A stretch of DNA of 64,000 bases, from the NCBI GenBank assembly GCA_017432565.1, contig JAFRIW010000032.1:1-64000 (forward strand), given 5' to 3'. Below, piece by piece: positions 45,909 through 54,444 of the stretch (its first letter is position 1; each line of letters starts with the position of its first letter). Both the position numbers and the translations under genes were made by a program. Below the pieces are notes generated by a model. That model was not told where the DNA came from, ran no database searches, and saw nothing but the letters and a program-made list of their open reading frames with translations. The stretch is from Lachnospiraceae bacterium. GTDB taxonomy: Bacteria > Bacillota > Clostridia > Lachnospirales > Lachnospiraceae.

Positions 45909-46751
45909 TCAGCCCTTGATACCGGAGGTTGCGACACCTTCCACGAAGTACTGCTGCAGGAAGGCGAACAGAACCAGAACCGGAATCAGCGCCACCGTTG
46001 CGGCAGCCATGATCAGCGCGTAGTTCGATGAATACTGCGTGTTGAACATACGCAGCATGATCTGCAGGGTCTTCTTGTTTGCGGAAGACAGGTAGATCAA
46101 CGGACCCATGAAGTCGTTCCACTCAAAGGTGAAGGACGTGATGCACAGGGTCGCGATCGCCGCCTTGGACAGCGGCAGCATGATCCGCGCATAGATGCCG
46201 TATTCATTCAGTCCGTCTATTCGCGCCGCCTCCAGCAGCTCCGTCGGTATGCCCATATAGAACTGCCTCATCAGGAACACGCCTGTCGCTGTAAACGTGT
46301 GCATCAGGATCAGGCCCAGATGCGAGTCGGTCAGATGGAACCGCGTCATCATGATATACTGCGGAACCATGTAGACCTGCCAGGGAATCGAGATCGTCAT
46401 GACATACAGCATGAAGACGGTATTTCTTCCCTTGAATTCAAGTTTTGCAAAAGCATACGCTGCAAAACTGGAGGTCAGGATCTGCAGGATTGTAACGAAG
46501 ATGGTCAGCTTCGTGGAATTCAGGAAGCCGGTGACCAGCGGAACCTTCTGCCAGATTTCACTGTAATTGCTCCACTGCGGGTCTGTCGGGATCCACTGAA
46601 TCGGGAAGGCGAAGACGTCTTTCTCCAGCTTCAGGGAGGAGGAAATCATCCACGCGAACGGGATCAGCATGATCACGGCCAGAACAATCAGGAATGCATA
46701 GGTAACTATTTTCGTGACATAATAGCCAGTCGTTTTCTGTTTGGATTCCAT
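45909..46751 (-). CDS. Carbohydrate ABC transporter permease (MalG type)
   Basis: One of two membrane subunits of a CUT1-type sugar importer. The 280-residue product has six membrane helices and the cytoplasmic EAA loop ELLEAARIDGLNEYGIYARI that contacts the ATPase. The start has TTAAAGGAGGCATGAC and lies 12 nt after the other permease. No ATPase gene is in the cluster. Confidence 0.94.
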   Translation of the reverse strand: MESKQKTTGYYVTKIVTYAFLIVLAVIMLIPFAWMISSSLKLEKDVFAFPIQWIPTDPQWSNYSEIWQKVPLVTGFLNSTKLTIFVTILQILTSSFAAYAFAKLEFKGRNTVFMLYVMTISIPWQVYMVPQYIMMTRFHLTDSHLGLILMHTFTATGVFLMRQFYMGIPTELLEAARIDGLNEYGIYARIMLPLSKAAIATLCITSFTFEWNDFMGPLIYLSSANKKTLQIMLRMFNTQYSSNYALIMAAATVALIPVLVLFAFLQQYFVEGVATSGIKG

Positions 46752-46763
46752 GTCATGCCTCCT

Positions 46764-47684
46764 TTAATAATTTGTGAATTTCTTTTCCATGCGGAACTGG
46801 AAAAGCGTCAGCAGAATGATAATCACAAACAGGACCATCGCGACGGCACTTGCGTAACCGAACTTCATGCTCACGAAAGCGCTGTTGAAAATGTGGTACG
46901 CCAGAACCTTCGTCGCCTCGCCGGGGCCGCCCTGCGTTGTAATGTACATGATGTCGTAAGATTTGAAGGTAGCTACGACCAGCATCATCAGAACGAAGAA
47001 AGTAGTCGGTGTCAGGCAGGGCCAGGTGACATTGCGGAACTTCGCCCAGCCGTTTGCACCGTCGATCTCTGCAGCCTCATACAACTCGGAAGGTACACTC
47101 TGCAGGCCGGCCAGATAAACGACCATGTAGTAGCCCATGCCCTTCCAGACCGTCAGGCCGATGATCGTCGGCATAGCCCAGACCTGGGATGCGGCCCATC
47201 TCGGCGGATTCTCTACGCCCAGGGACATCAGCATTCCGTTGACCGGGCCTCTTTCCGGATTGAACAGGGCCATCCAGACCACGGCAACTGCCACGAGTGA
47301 TGCCACATACGGGAAGAACAGAACCGAGCGGAAGAAGGTTTTGCCCTTGATCGGCTTGTTCATCAGCATGGCAAGTCCCAGTGCGATGAACAGCGTCAGC
47401 GGCACTGTGACGACCGTGTAGTAAAGAGTATTCTTCAATGCGATCCGGAAGCTCCTGTCCTGCGTGAACATGTAACGGAAGTTCTCGAGACCGACGAATT
47501 TTACGCCCTGGTTACCTGCGCTCCACTCACACAGGCTCAGGAAAAGTGAGAATACGATCGGCACAAATGTAAAAACAAAAAAGCCGATCAGATTGGGAAG
47601 GATAAAGGACCATGCCACCAGCGTCTTTTTCCGCTTGAGCGCCCCCTTATTCGAATTCTGGATATTTTTTTTCTGATCCGCCAT
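46764..47684 (-). CDS. Carbohydrate ABC transporter permease (MalF type)
   Basis: The second permease of the CUT1 importer, 306 residues, with a basic N-terminus (GALKRKKTLVAWSFILPN), six membrane helices and the EAA loop ELYEAAEIDGANGWAKFRNV. The start has AAAGGAGATAGC. It lies about 190 nt downstream of the binding-protein gene, beyond a GC-rich hairpin that may lower permease expression relative to the binding protein. Confidence 0.94.
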   Translation of the reverse strand: MADQKKNIQNSNKGALKRKKTLVAWSFILPNLIGFFVFTFVPIVFSLFLSLCEWSAGNQGVKFVGLENFRYMFTQDRSFRIALKNTLYYTVVTVPLTLFIALGLAMLMNKPIKGKTFFRSVLFFPYVASLVAVAVVWMALFNPERGPVNGMLMSLGVENPPRWAASQVWAMPTIIGLTVWKGMGYYMVVYLAGLQSVPSELYEAAEIDGANGWAKFRNVTWPCLTPTTFFVLMMLVVATFKSYDIMYITTQGGPGEATKVLAYHIFNSAFVSMKFGYASAVAMVLFVIIILLTLFQFRMEKKFTNY

Positions 47685-47803
47685 GCTATCTCCTTTCCTC
47701 CTGGAATCCGGCTTACGCCGGGATCTGCATCCCCCCGATGCAGCTTCAGTGAAAGTCGTCCATAAAGGTTAATTGAATGGTTCAATGAAAAACTAAACAA
47801 AAC

Positions 47804-47843
47804 GGACCGGGCGGAAGCCGTTTGACGCGGAACCGCCCGGTCC
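47804..47843 (-). terminator. Hairpin between binding-protein and permease genes
   Basis: Perfect 11-bp GC-rich arms GGACCGGGCGG and CCGCCCGGTCC followed by a T-rich stretch on the minus strand (GTTTTGTTTAGTTTTT). It looks like a partial terminator, as commonly found after sugar-binding-protein genes. Smaller hairpins (CTGCATC/GATGCAG, CCGGC/GCCGG) lie nearer the permease start. Confidence 0.7.
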
Positions 47844-47876
47844 TGCCATTATCGGGATGACCGTTTATAACTGGTA

Positions 47877-49196
47877 TTACTGCAGAGCGTTGACTCTGTC
47901 GATCATGTTCTTGACGCCCTCTTCAGGTGTCTCGGTACCAGTCATGATCGCGCTGTGCTCTTCACCGAGGATGGTATCGATATCGCCGGCCTTCTCGGAC
48001 ATCGGGAACTCAACGACATAGTTGTCGATGTTGATGTACTTGGAAAGTCCTTCAGGAGCGAACTCGTTGGTCTCAGGGATCTTATCGAAGATCTCATTGA
48101 TGGCATCAGAGCCGTAGCCCGGAAGAATACCGGTTGCAGCCAGAACCTTCGCACCTTCTTCGCCGCAGACATACTTGATGAACTCCCATGCAGCTTCCGG
48201 ATGCTCAGCATATGCACCGATGGTGACAGGGGTGATGCCGCCGACAGCCTTCTCGTTGCCTACACCTGCGTTGTTCGGCAGTGCACAGACGCCCCAGTGG
48301 AAATCAGCGTTCTCAACCAGCATGTTGATGAACCATGTGCCCATCTGAAGCATTGCTGCCTGATGATTGTACATAACGCCCGAATAGTGGATGTTGCCGG
48401 ACTTCAGTGCGCCGTAGTCCTGGATGTATCCTGCATCCTGCATTGCCAGCATGGTCTCATAGTAAGGGATCAGGCTCTCGTAAGTGGAAGTGTCAAGCTG
48501 GTTGAACTCCTCGGTACGTCTTGCGTAAATGGAAACGTTGGAAGCCCATGTGTGCATGTGTGCGCCGTAAACCTTGTCGTTTCCGGAGCCGCTGGTCATC
48601 TTCTCAGCCAGATCGTAGTAATCCTGCATGGTCATGCCATCTTCCGGATACGGTACGCCTGCTGCATCGAACATATCCTTGTTGTAGAAGATCATGTTGT
48701 TGTCCTTACGGAACGGAACACCGTAGGACTTGCCGCCCTGGCCGAGCTGCTCGATCAGGCCGCTGTAATTTGCCTTGTCAAAATCCGGATCTCCATCCAT
48801 GAACTGATCCAGCTCCATCAGGTGTCCGCCTGCGATCAGTGCGCTCATGGTCGGCAGATCCTTCAGAAAGACAACGTCGAAGTTCTGGTTGCCGGCGAGC
48901 TGTGTCTTGATGGTGGTCGGGTACTCGTCTGCCGGGAACTCTACGACTTCATACGCAATGTTGGGATGAGCCTGGGAGAATGCGTCAAACATGGCCTTGT
49001 AATACTCTGTGTTGGAATAATCCCACAGAGCGACGCGGATGGTGACCTGCTCGTCAGCTGCCGGAGCCGCCGCCTCTTCTGTCGAAGCGCCGTCTGCGGG
49101 TGCTGCCGCCGGAGCTGCTCCGGTGGATGCGCAGCCTGCCAGTACGCTGACTGCAAGAGCGGATGCTAATACTGCAGATAAAATCTTCTTTCTCAC
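47877..49196 (-). CDS. Extracellular solute-binding lipoprotein (sugar ABC transporter)
   Basis: Captures the sugar outside the membrane for the CUT1 permeases. The 439-residue product has a lipoprotein signal peptide with lipobox VLAGC, an Ala/Pro/Glu-rich linker, then a family-1 binding-protein fold (VALWDYSNTEYYKAM, GKSYGVPFRKDNNMIFYNKD, GGITPVTIGAYAEHPEAAWEFIKY). The start is GTG at 49196, preceded by TAAGGAGGAATATT; the longer ATG frame lacks such a site and would spoil the signal peptide. It is the only exported protein of the locus. Confidence 0.95.
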   Translation of the reverse strand: MRKKILSAVLASALAVSVLAGCASTGAAPAAAPADGASTEEAAAPAADEQVTIRVALWDYSNTEYYKAMFDAFSQAHPNIAYEVVEFPADEYPTTIKTQLAGNQNFDVVFLKDLPTMSALIAGGHLMELDQFMDGDPDFDKANYSGLIEQLGQGGKSYGVPFRKDNNMIFYNKDMFDAAGVPYPEDGMTMQDYYDLAEKMTSGSGNDKVYGAHMHTWASNVSIYARRTEEFNQLDTSTYESLIPYYETMLAMQDAGYIQDYGALKSGNIHYSGVMYNHQAAMLQMGTWFINMLVENADFHWGVCALPNNAGVGNEKAVGGITPVTIGAYAEHPEAAWEFIKYVCGEEGAKVLAATGILPGYGSDAINEIFDKIPETNEFAPEGLSKYINIDNYVVEFPMSEKAGDIDTILGEEHSAIMTGTETPEEGVKNMIDRVNALQ

Positions 49197-49291
49197 AATA
49201 TTCCTCCTTATGGTGAAATTCGCAGCTTGTGCTGCGGTGTGCACTACCATTTATTAAAATAATACTTTTTTTAATAGTTTTTATGGCATTT

Positions 49292-49320
49292 TATGCATCA
49301 TTTATGTTATATTGTGCATA
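49292..49320. promoter_or_regulatory. Inverted repeat between divergent araC-type and binding-protein genes
   Basis: Arms TATGCA (49292-49297) and TGCATA (49315-49320) in the very AT-rich 224-nt divergent gap, a plausible AraC-regulator site. No convincing promoter hexamers were found for either gene here. Confidence 0.3.
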
Positions 49321-49420
49321 TGTGTTTCCTGAGCATTTCAAAACTGGTAATTAGCGACAGCAAATTACACGGACCGGTTTCGGATTTTGTGCAATGTTAT
49401 GATCACCGAGGAGCTCTTAA

Positions 49421-50392
49421 ATGAAAAAAACGACTGATTTGACCTATCCCGACAATCAGCATACGCTGCTGATCCAGAGTGTCAGGTTTTCTGATTATAC
49501 TCATCAGGAAATGCACCAGCAGGATCTGCCTGCTTCCGTCATCGATATTCAGCCTCCGGACAGACTCTATACGGTCAGTCATCTGGTCAGCCGCGGCTTC
49601 ACGGGAGACGGCGCACATCTGCATATGGGTTATTATGAATTTCTGCTGTTTCTGGAGGGAGATGCCCGTTTCACCCTGAACGGCCAGCAGTACCGGCTCA
49701 CCCCCGGCGATCTTCTGATTATTCCTCCCGACATGGTGCACAAGGCTGAAATCAACGGCACGGTTACCTACGGACGGATTGTCCTGCACATTTCCATGCC
49801 GCTGCTGAGGCTTCTGTCCACCCGAAGGACAGATTTTGCCGCTCTCCTGCTCCCGCGCGGCGGGTCTTTATGGCATCTGAACCCACAGCATTTAAGCGAG
49901 CTGGTCCGGAGAGTCGATCAGATTCCGGAGCTGGAACAATCTCACGAAATCGCTGCGGATGCCCTGATCCGGGCTTATCTGACAGAGATTCTCGTCTATA
50001 TTCTGCAGATGATTGAAGGGAAGAACGCTCTGCCGGTTCCCTCCGGCTCCACAGATCTGATGGAGCGGATTCACCTCTATATCAATGCACATTATACGGA
50101 AGATATTTCCATTCAGAAAATTGCGGATGACCTGTGCATTTCCCGCTCGCTGCTCAGCCATGAGTTCAAGAAAAACTCCGGCGAGAGTCTGTGGAAATAC
50201 ATCGTGAATCTGCGGCTGGCCAGCGCCCAGAAGCTTCTGCTGGAGGGCAGCAATGTGACCAGCGCCTGCTTCGACTCGGGCTTTCAGAACTATTCCAACT
50301 TTATCCGGCTCTTCACGAAGACCTTCGGCATCACACCGCGCAGATACGCCGAGAGGGGCAGAACAGAAAGAAACGGGACGGTCTACCTGTAA
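49421..50392 (+). CDS. AraC-family regulator with cupin sensor domain
   Basis: The 323-residue product has an N-terminal cupin-like sugar-sensing domain (about 55-150; HLHMGYYEFLLFLEGDARF, LTPGDLLIIPPDMVHKAE) and a C-terminal double HTH (SIQKIADDLCISRSLLSHEF; SACFDSGFQNYSNFIRLF, KTFGITPRRY). It is divergent from the binding-protein gene, so it probably activates the transporter/hydrolase operon in response to an imported sugar. The start has GAGGAGCTCTTAA. Confidence 0.93.
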   Translation: MKKTTDLTYPDNQHTLLIQSVRFSDYTHQEMHQQDLPASVIDIQPPDRLYTVSHLVSRGFTGDGAHLHMGYYEFLLFLEGDARFTLNGQQYRLTPGDLLIIPPDMVHKAEINGTVTYGRIVLHISMPLLRLLSTRRTDFAALLLPRGGSLWHLNPQHLSELVRRVDQIPELEQSHEIAADALIRAYLTEILVYILQMIEGKNALPVPSGSTDLMERIHLYINAHYTEDISIQKIADDLCISRSLLSHEFKKNSGESLWKYIVNLRLASAQKLLLEGSNVTSACFDSGFQNYSNFIRLFTKTFGITPRRYAERGRTERNGTVYL

Positions 50393-50412
50393 AGGCAGCC
50401 GTCCCGTTTTTT
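50372..50412 (+). terminator. Terminator overlapping the end of the AraC-type gene
   Basis: Perfect 10-bp arms AACGGGACGG (50372-50381) and CCGTCCCGTT (50399-50408) followed by TTTT on the plus strand. The stop codon lies in the loop. Confidence 0.85.
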
Positions 50413-50444
50413 CCGTACAGAATTATTCTTTCCGAATCTGCTGT

Positions 50445-51575
50445 TTACCAGATGAAAAGCTCTTTCCCGGTCAGCTTCAGAATCGCCTCCAGGAAATAAT
50501 AATCACCGTAGATGATGGAGAACTCATGCTTCTCATCGTGATAAGCCGCGGTGCACTTCTCCAGCAGGTAATCCGTCTCCGGATCCCAGGAAACGCGCTG
50601 CTCGTCCAGCGTCTTCAGCAGTCTCAAGGCAGCATTCAGATAAATATCTCCGTCCCGTCCGCCGACCGCTTTGGACAGCTCAATCAGGCCGCAGGCGGCG
50701 ATGGCGGCAGCCGTCGAATCCTCCCAGGTCACCTCCACGGGCTGGCGGAAGTCGACCGGAATCAGGCCGTTCTCCGGAATGTTGGCGATAAAGTAATGAG
50801 CGATCCGCCGGGCTGTGTTCAGATAGCGCTCGTCCTTTGTGTGCAGATAACTGAGCGTAAAGCCGTACAGGCCCCAGGTCTGTCCGCGCGTCCAGGAAGA
50901 ACCGACCGCATAGCCCTGTCCGCCCAGCGATTCAACCAGCTCGCCGCTCTTCGGGTCAAAGCGCAGAATGTGGTTCACCGAGCCGTCCTCCCGGACAAAG
51001 CAGCGCATCGCGGTGTCCGCGTGCGCGACCGCGATCTGATAAAAGCGCGGATCCCCGGTCACATCGGCGGCCCAGTACAGCAGAGGCAGATTCATCATGC
51101 AGTCGATGATGGCCATGCCGCGCCGGTCCACATCGCCCCAGTCATTCCACGCGCGGATGAAATGCCCGGCCAGGTTAAAGCGCCCGGCCAGATTGTTCGC
51201 TGCGATGATGGCGCGGTTCTTCGATTCCTCATTCTGATCAATCCTGTAATGCGCCACGGACGTGGGCAGCCATTTGAAGCCGTTGTCGTGATCCAGACCG
51301 GTCCAGTCCATCAGCACCCTGTCCAGCTTCTTCTCCAGAATTTCGGCCTCTTCCTTATACATCGGATCCGCAGTCAGCGTGTAAAGCTGCCACAGGATGC
51401 CGCCCCAGAATCCGTTCGTCCACCAGTTGATATCCTTTTCCGTCAGATCAATAAACCGGCCGTTTTCCGTCGTGTACGGAACAATATTGCGGCTGCGCTC
51501 CACCACTGTCTTCATCTTGCCGGTCAGCTTCTCCTGTACGCCGAGTGCCCATTCCTGTGCTTTCTGTGTCAACAT
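50445..51575 (-). CDS. GH88 unsaturated glucuronyl hydrolase
   Basis: Cytoplasmic enzyme that releases the 4,5-unsaturated uronic acid from disaccharides made by polysaccharide lyases, by hydrating the double bond. The 376-residue (alpha/alpha)6 barrel has WWTNGFWGGILWQLY, the DHDNGFKWLP loop (likely Asp97) and RRGMAIIDCMMNLPLLYWA (likely Asp158), the two active-site aspartates, then SSWTRGQTWGLYGF. No signal peptide is present. It is the last gene of the lyase unit; ACAAGGAGGGAAAGGA precedes the ATG. Confidence 0.93.
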   Translation of the reverse strand: MLTQKAQEWALGVQEKLTGKMKTVVERSRNIVPYTTENGRFIDLTEKDINWWTNGFWGGILWQLYTLTADPMYKEEAEILEKKLDRVLMDWTGLDHDNGFKWLPTSVAHYRIDQNEESKNRAIIAANNLAGRFNLAGHFIRAWNDWGDVDRRGMAIIDCMMNLPLLYWAADVTGDPRFYQIAVAHADTAMRCFVREDGSVNHILRFDPKSGELVESLGGQGYAVGSSWTRGQTWGLYGFTLSYLHTKDERYLNTARRIAHYFIANIPENGLIPVDFRQPVEVTWEDSTAAAIAACGLIELSKAVGGRDGDIYLNAALRLLKTLDEQRVSWDPETDYLLEKCTAAYHDEKHEFSIIYGDYYFLEAILKLTGKELFIW

Positions 51576-51622
51576 TCCTTTCCCTCCTTGTGTTGTGATT
51601 TTCCGGTATAATCTGCGGCTTA

Positions 51623-52423
51623 TCAGCCCATGCTCTCGGTTCCGTAGACCTCAATCTGCGTCAGCGCCGGGAACGGGCTGGGATCGTCCGCCTTGACAAG
51701 CTCCTGCAGACGGACCCAGGTGATGCCGCATTTTGCCTCTTCCAGACTGAAACAGTGCGGCTCACCGGTTTTCTTTTCCATGTTCAGTGTCATTTCCGAG
51801 CCATCCGTAAAAACAAGCTTTCCGGAGACCCACCAGTTGTCGTGCGGGAAATCCGCGCGGGTGTACAGACGGATCTCATCGATATCCACCGGCCGCCCGA
51901 ATTCCAGCGTCAGTGCCGCATCGTCCTGCCGGTTGATGCCCCAGGACTCATACGGCCACTCGCCGTGACATTTCGTCGCCAGAACACCGTCGATCGCGTT
52001 GCGCGCAGCAAAAACCGCCTCACCCCTGGTCTCCACATTGGCCGATGCGTGCGGCCAGACGCCGCAGGCCTCATGCTGGTCAAAAGGATTGAGCGCCAGG
52101 TTGCGGTACCTGCCGATTTCGTACGGCTGCGCGCGCCGGATCGTCAGATAGTGTCTGTTTCCGAAGAAGCACAGAGGATTGTAGCTGGTTTTCTTCTCAT
52201 AGAAGGGAACCGGATACAGAATGGTCTCGCAGGTCACATAGACCAGCGCCTCATCCAGCGCCGCGTCGGCCCGCACCACATAAAAATGCCCCGGCTCCAG
52301 TCCGTCAAACTCGATGACATCCCCCTTTCTGTACTCGCCGTCCCAGGCCAGCACGACCTGATCCGTCCCCTGCTCCAGCGCCTTCGGCACGTGGTCCCAG
52401 TCATTGTAAACCTGTATCTGCAT
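51623..52423 (-). CDS. Unknown protein with discoidin-like C-terminal domain
   Basis: The 266-residue protein has no signal peptide. The N-terminal half (about 1-115) is beta-rich and unrecognised (VLAWDGEYRKGDVIEFDGL). The C-terminal half resembles F5/8 type C (galactose-binding-like) domains: NAIDGVLATKCHGEWPYESW, then ALTLEFGRPVDIDEIRLYTR and a final LTQIEVYG strand. Encoded between the lyase and GH88 genes, it may bind or act on uronic-acid oligosaccharides in the cytoplasm. AAGGGAGGGACAGGT precedes the ATG. No function can be assigned. Confidence 0.7.
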   Translation of the reverse strand: MQIQVYNDWDHVPKALEQGTDQVVLAWDGEYRKGDVIEFDGLEPGHFYVVRADAALDEALVYVTCETILYPVPFYEKKTSYNPLCFFGNRHYLTIRRAQPYEIGRYRNLALNPFDQHEACGVWPHASANVETRGEAVFAARNAIDGVLATKCHGEWPYESWGINRQDDAALTLEFGRPVDIDEIRLYTRADFPHDNWWVSGKLVFTDGSEMTLNMEKKTGEPHCFSLEEAKCGITWVRLQELVKADDPSPFPALTQIEVYGTESMG

Positions 52424-52486
52424 ACCTGTCCCTCCCTTGTATTATATGTGTTCCGAATCGATCCCGCAGAACCGGCATATCAGCCT

Positions 52487-54361
52487 TTATGAAATCACGG
52501 CGTGAATCTCTTTCTCCGCCATGTCCGCAAGAATTCTCCAGCAGGAATGTTTCCAGACGATGCCGAGCCGCGCGTCCGTAATCGGGCATTCCTCAACCGT
52601 CACGGAAGAGACGCCGCGCAGCCGGATCTGTGCGAGCTCTCCGACACGGACCGTGAAACAGTCTTTTTCCGGTTCCTGTTCTGCCTCCGGCTTCTCATAG
52701 GTCATCAGTGACAGAGTGCACGGAAGGCTTCCCTCGTACACGTCGTGCAGCTGCACGCCCTCTCCCTTTTTCAGACAGACCTCTCGCACATAGCTTGTGA
52801 CGCCGGGATCATCATACGCGCCGGCAAGCTCCAGCCGGACGCATGCTTCCTGCTCACTGATTCTGCAGTCGACGTCTGCTGCCGCAAAGGCTTCGCCGGG
52901 CTTCTGCTGCACCGGCCCGTCTGCCGCCCGGAAGGTCGGCAGGTTATGGTACTGCGACTGCATGGTCCAGATCCCGTAGCGCTTCTCCGAGAAGGTCTCG
53001 CGGGTGTAGGTCTCCACGCCCAGATCAATCAGCACAGGCTGCGCGTCCTTGTAGAGCGTCACGGTTCCCACGTCGTTGTGGTTATGGGCTTCGGCATTAT
53101 GGCCGCCCTTCGCCGCCAGCGTGTACTTCCCGCCCCGCGCGACGAGCACCTGCGTGCTCTCAAACCAGAAATCCTCCGGCAGGACCTGCCCGCCGCCGGA
53201 CTGCGCCTCCATCATCTCCCGGTGGGCGAAAGCCTGCAGCACGTGGTAGTAGAGATTCTGCTCGTTCGGAAGAAGCCTCTCCTGTTCATCCTGCTGCCGG
53301 TAGTCCGCCGCGGCAAAATCCGACATGGCCGGGTTGTCCGTCATTTTGCCGAACAGAAACTCCCGCGCGCTTCTGTGTCCCGGAAATGCGGAACAGTCCG
53401 CAAAATTGATATAGTACTGATTTCCGACATACATCCGCACAATGTAGGCGGCCATATTCCGGATCACATTCTCTTTAAAGCAGGGCGATACCGCGCCGTC
53501 CGTGATCCGGTTGAAAAGATCAAGACACCCGAACAGACACAAGCCTGCGTGGCCGTAATACTGGGCGCCTTCCTCGCAGCATCCGTCCTCTCCGTAGCTG
53601 TCAATGAAACAGTCCGCCGAGAAAGCGGCCTGGCGGAGAATCTGTGCCCGTTCCTCTTCACTCAGAACACCCTTCTCCGGTCTGGTTGAGACCGCGATCA
53701 GGACATTCTGTGTGATCCAGGGCGTCCAGTTCATCATGCGGGTGACGCCGTCGCCCATCCACCAGAAGTGTTCAGTGAGATAAGGAACGATGATGCGCCG
53801 CCGCAGTTCCGCGTTCAGATAAGTGCACAGCATGGAATTCTCCGCCTCCAGCACCGGGCGGAGCAGATACTCGGCAAGTCCCAGCAGCGCGGCTGTCTCG
53901 GCCGCAAACAGATCGATGATCGGCTCGCAGGCATCGGGCAGCGGCAGCATCCGGCCGTCGCGGATATGACTGTTGTGTGCCGGCAGGCACCAGGCACTCT
54001 CTTCCAGAATCAGATAAATGCCGTTCAGGATCTCGTCCAGGAATCTTCCGCGGTGCTCGGCGCACTCCGCCATGACCAGCTTTGTGAGCCGGATCCTCCT
54101 GCCGAAATATTTGTCCTCAAACCGGACCCGGTTTCCCGTCCGGTTGAAATCCAGATAGTCTGTGAGAAGGAGCACCGGCCAGGGACTGCCTGCCGTCTCC
54201 TCCCCGGTCCGGATCAGGCCGGCTTTCACCTCATTGTCAAGGCTGTCCCAGGCATCCCGGTCCGAAATCACCGGAAACAGCGGCTTTTCGGATCTGCTGC
54301 CGCTGTTCAGATACGCGCTGACGGCTGTTTCAATAAAGGGTCTGTGTTCGATCTTCTTCAT
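52487..54361 (-). CDS. Heparinase II/III-type polysaccharide lyase
   Basis: The 624-residue protein has an N-terminal (alpha/alpha) toroid (about 50-350) and a heparinase II/III-like beta domain from about 385, with GGHNAEAHNHNDVGTVTLY (the family's His/Asn-rich active-site strand) and PVLIDLGVETYTRETFSE (conserved Tyr). It lacks a signal peptide, so it would cleave imported uronate-containing oligosaccharides, not polymer. The products would suit the adjacent GH88 enzyme. ACAGGAGAGACT precedes the ATG. The exact substrate (heparosan, hyaluronate or other) is undetermined. Confidence 0.85.
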   Translation of the reverse strand: MKKIEHRPFIETAVSAYLNSGSRSEKPLFPVISDRDAWDSLDNEVKAGLIRTGEETAGSPWPVLLLTDYLDFNRTGNRVRFEDKYFGRRIRLTKLVMAECAEHRGRFLDEILNGIYLILEESAWCLPAHNSHIRDGRMLPLPDACEPIIDLFAAETAALLGLAEYLLRPVLEAENSMLCTYLNAELRRRIIVPYLTEHFWWMGDGVTRMMNWTPWITQNVLIAVSTRPEKGVLSEEERAQILRQAAFSADCFIDSYGEDGCCEEGAQYYGHAGLCLFGCLDLFNRITDGAVSPCFKENVIRNMAAYIVRMYVGNQYYINFADCSAFPGHRSAREFLFGKMTDNPAMSDFAAADYRQQDEQERLLPNEQNLYYHVLQAFAHREMMEAQSGGGQVLPEDFWFESTQVLVARGGKYTLAAKGGHNAEAHNHNDVGTVTLYKDAQPVLIDLGVETYTRETFSEKRYGIWTMQSQYHNLPTFRAADGPVQQKPGEAFAAADVDCRISEQEACVRLELAGAYDDPGVTSYVREVCLKKGEGVQLHDVYEGSLPCTLSLMTYEKPEAEQEPEKDCFTVRVGELAQIRLRGVSSVTVEECPITDARLGIVWKHSCWRILADMAEKEIHAVIS

Positions 54362-54444
54362 AGTCTCTCCTGTCTCCGGACCTTCAGCCGGCTCCGGCAG
54401 CCTTCAGTGAGTCAGTCATCACAGGCATTCTGCTTACTGTAATC

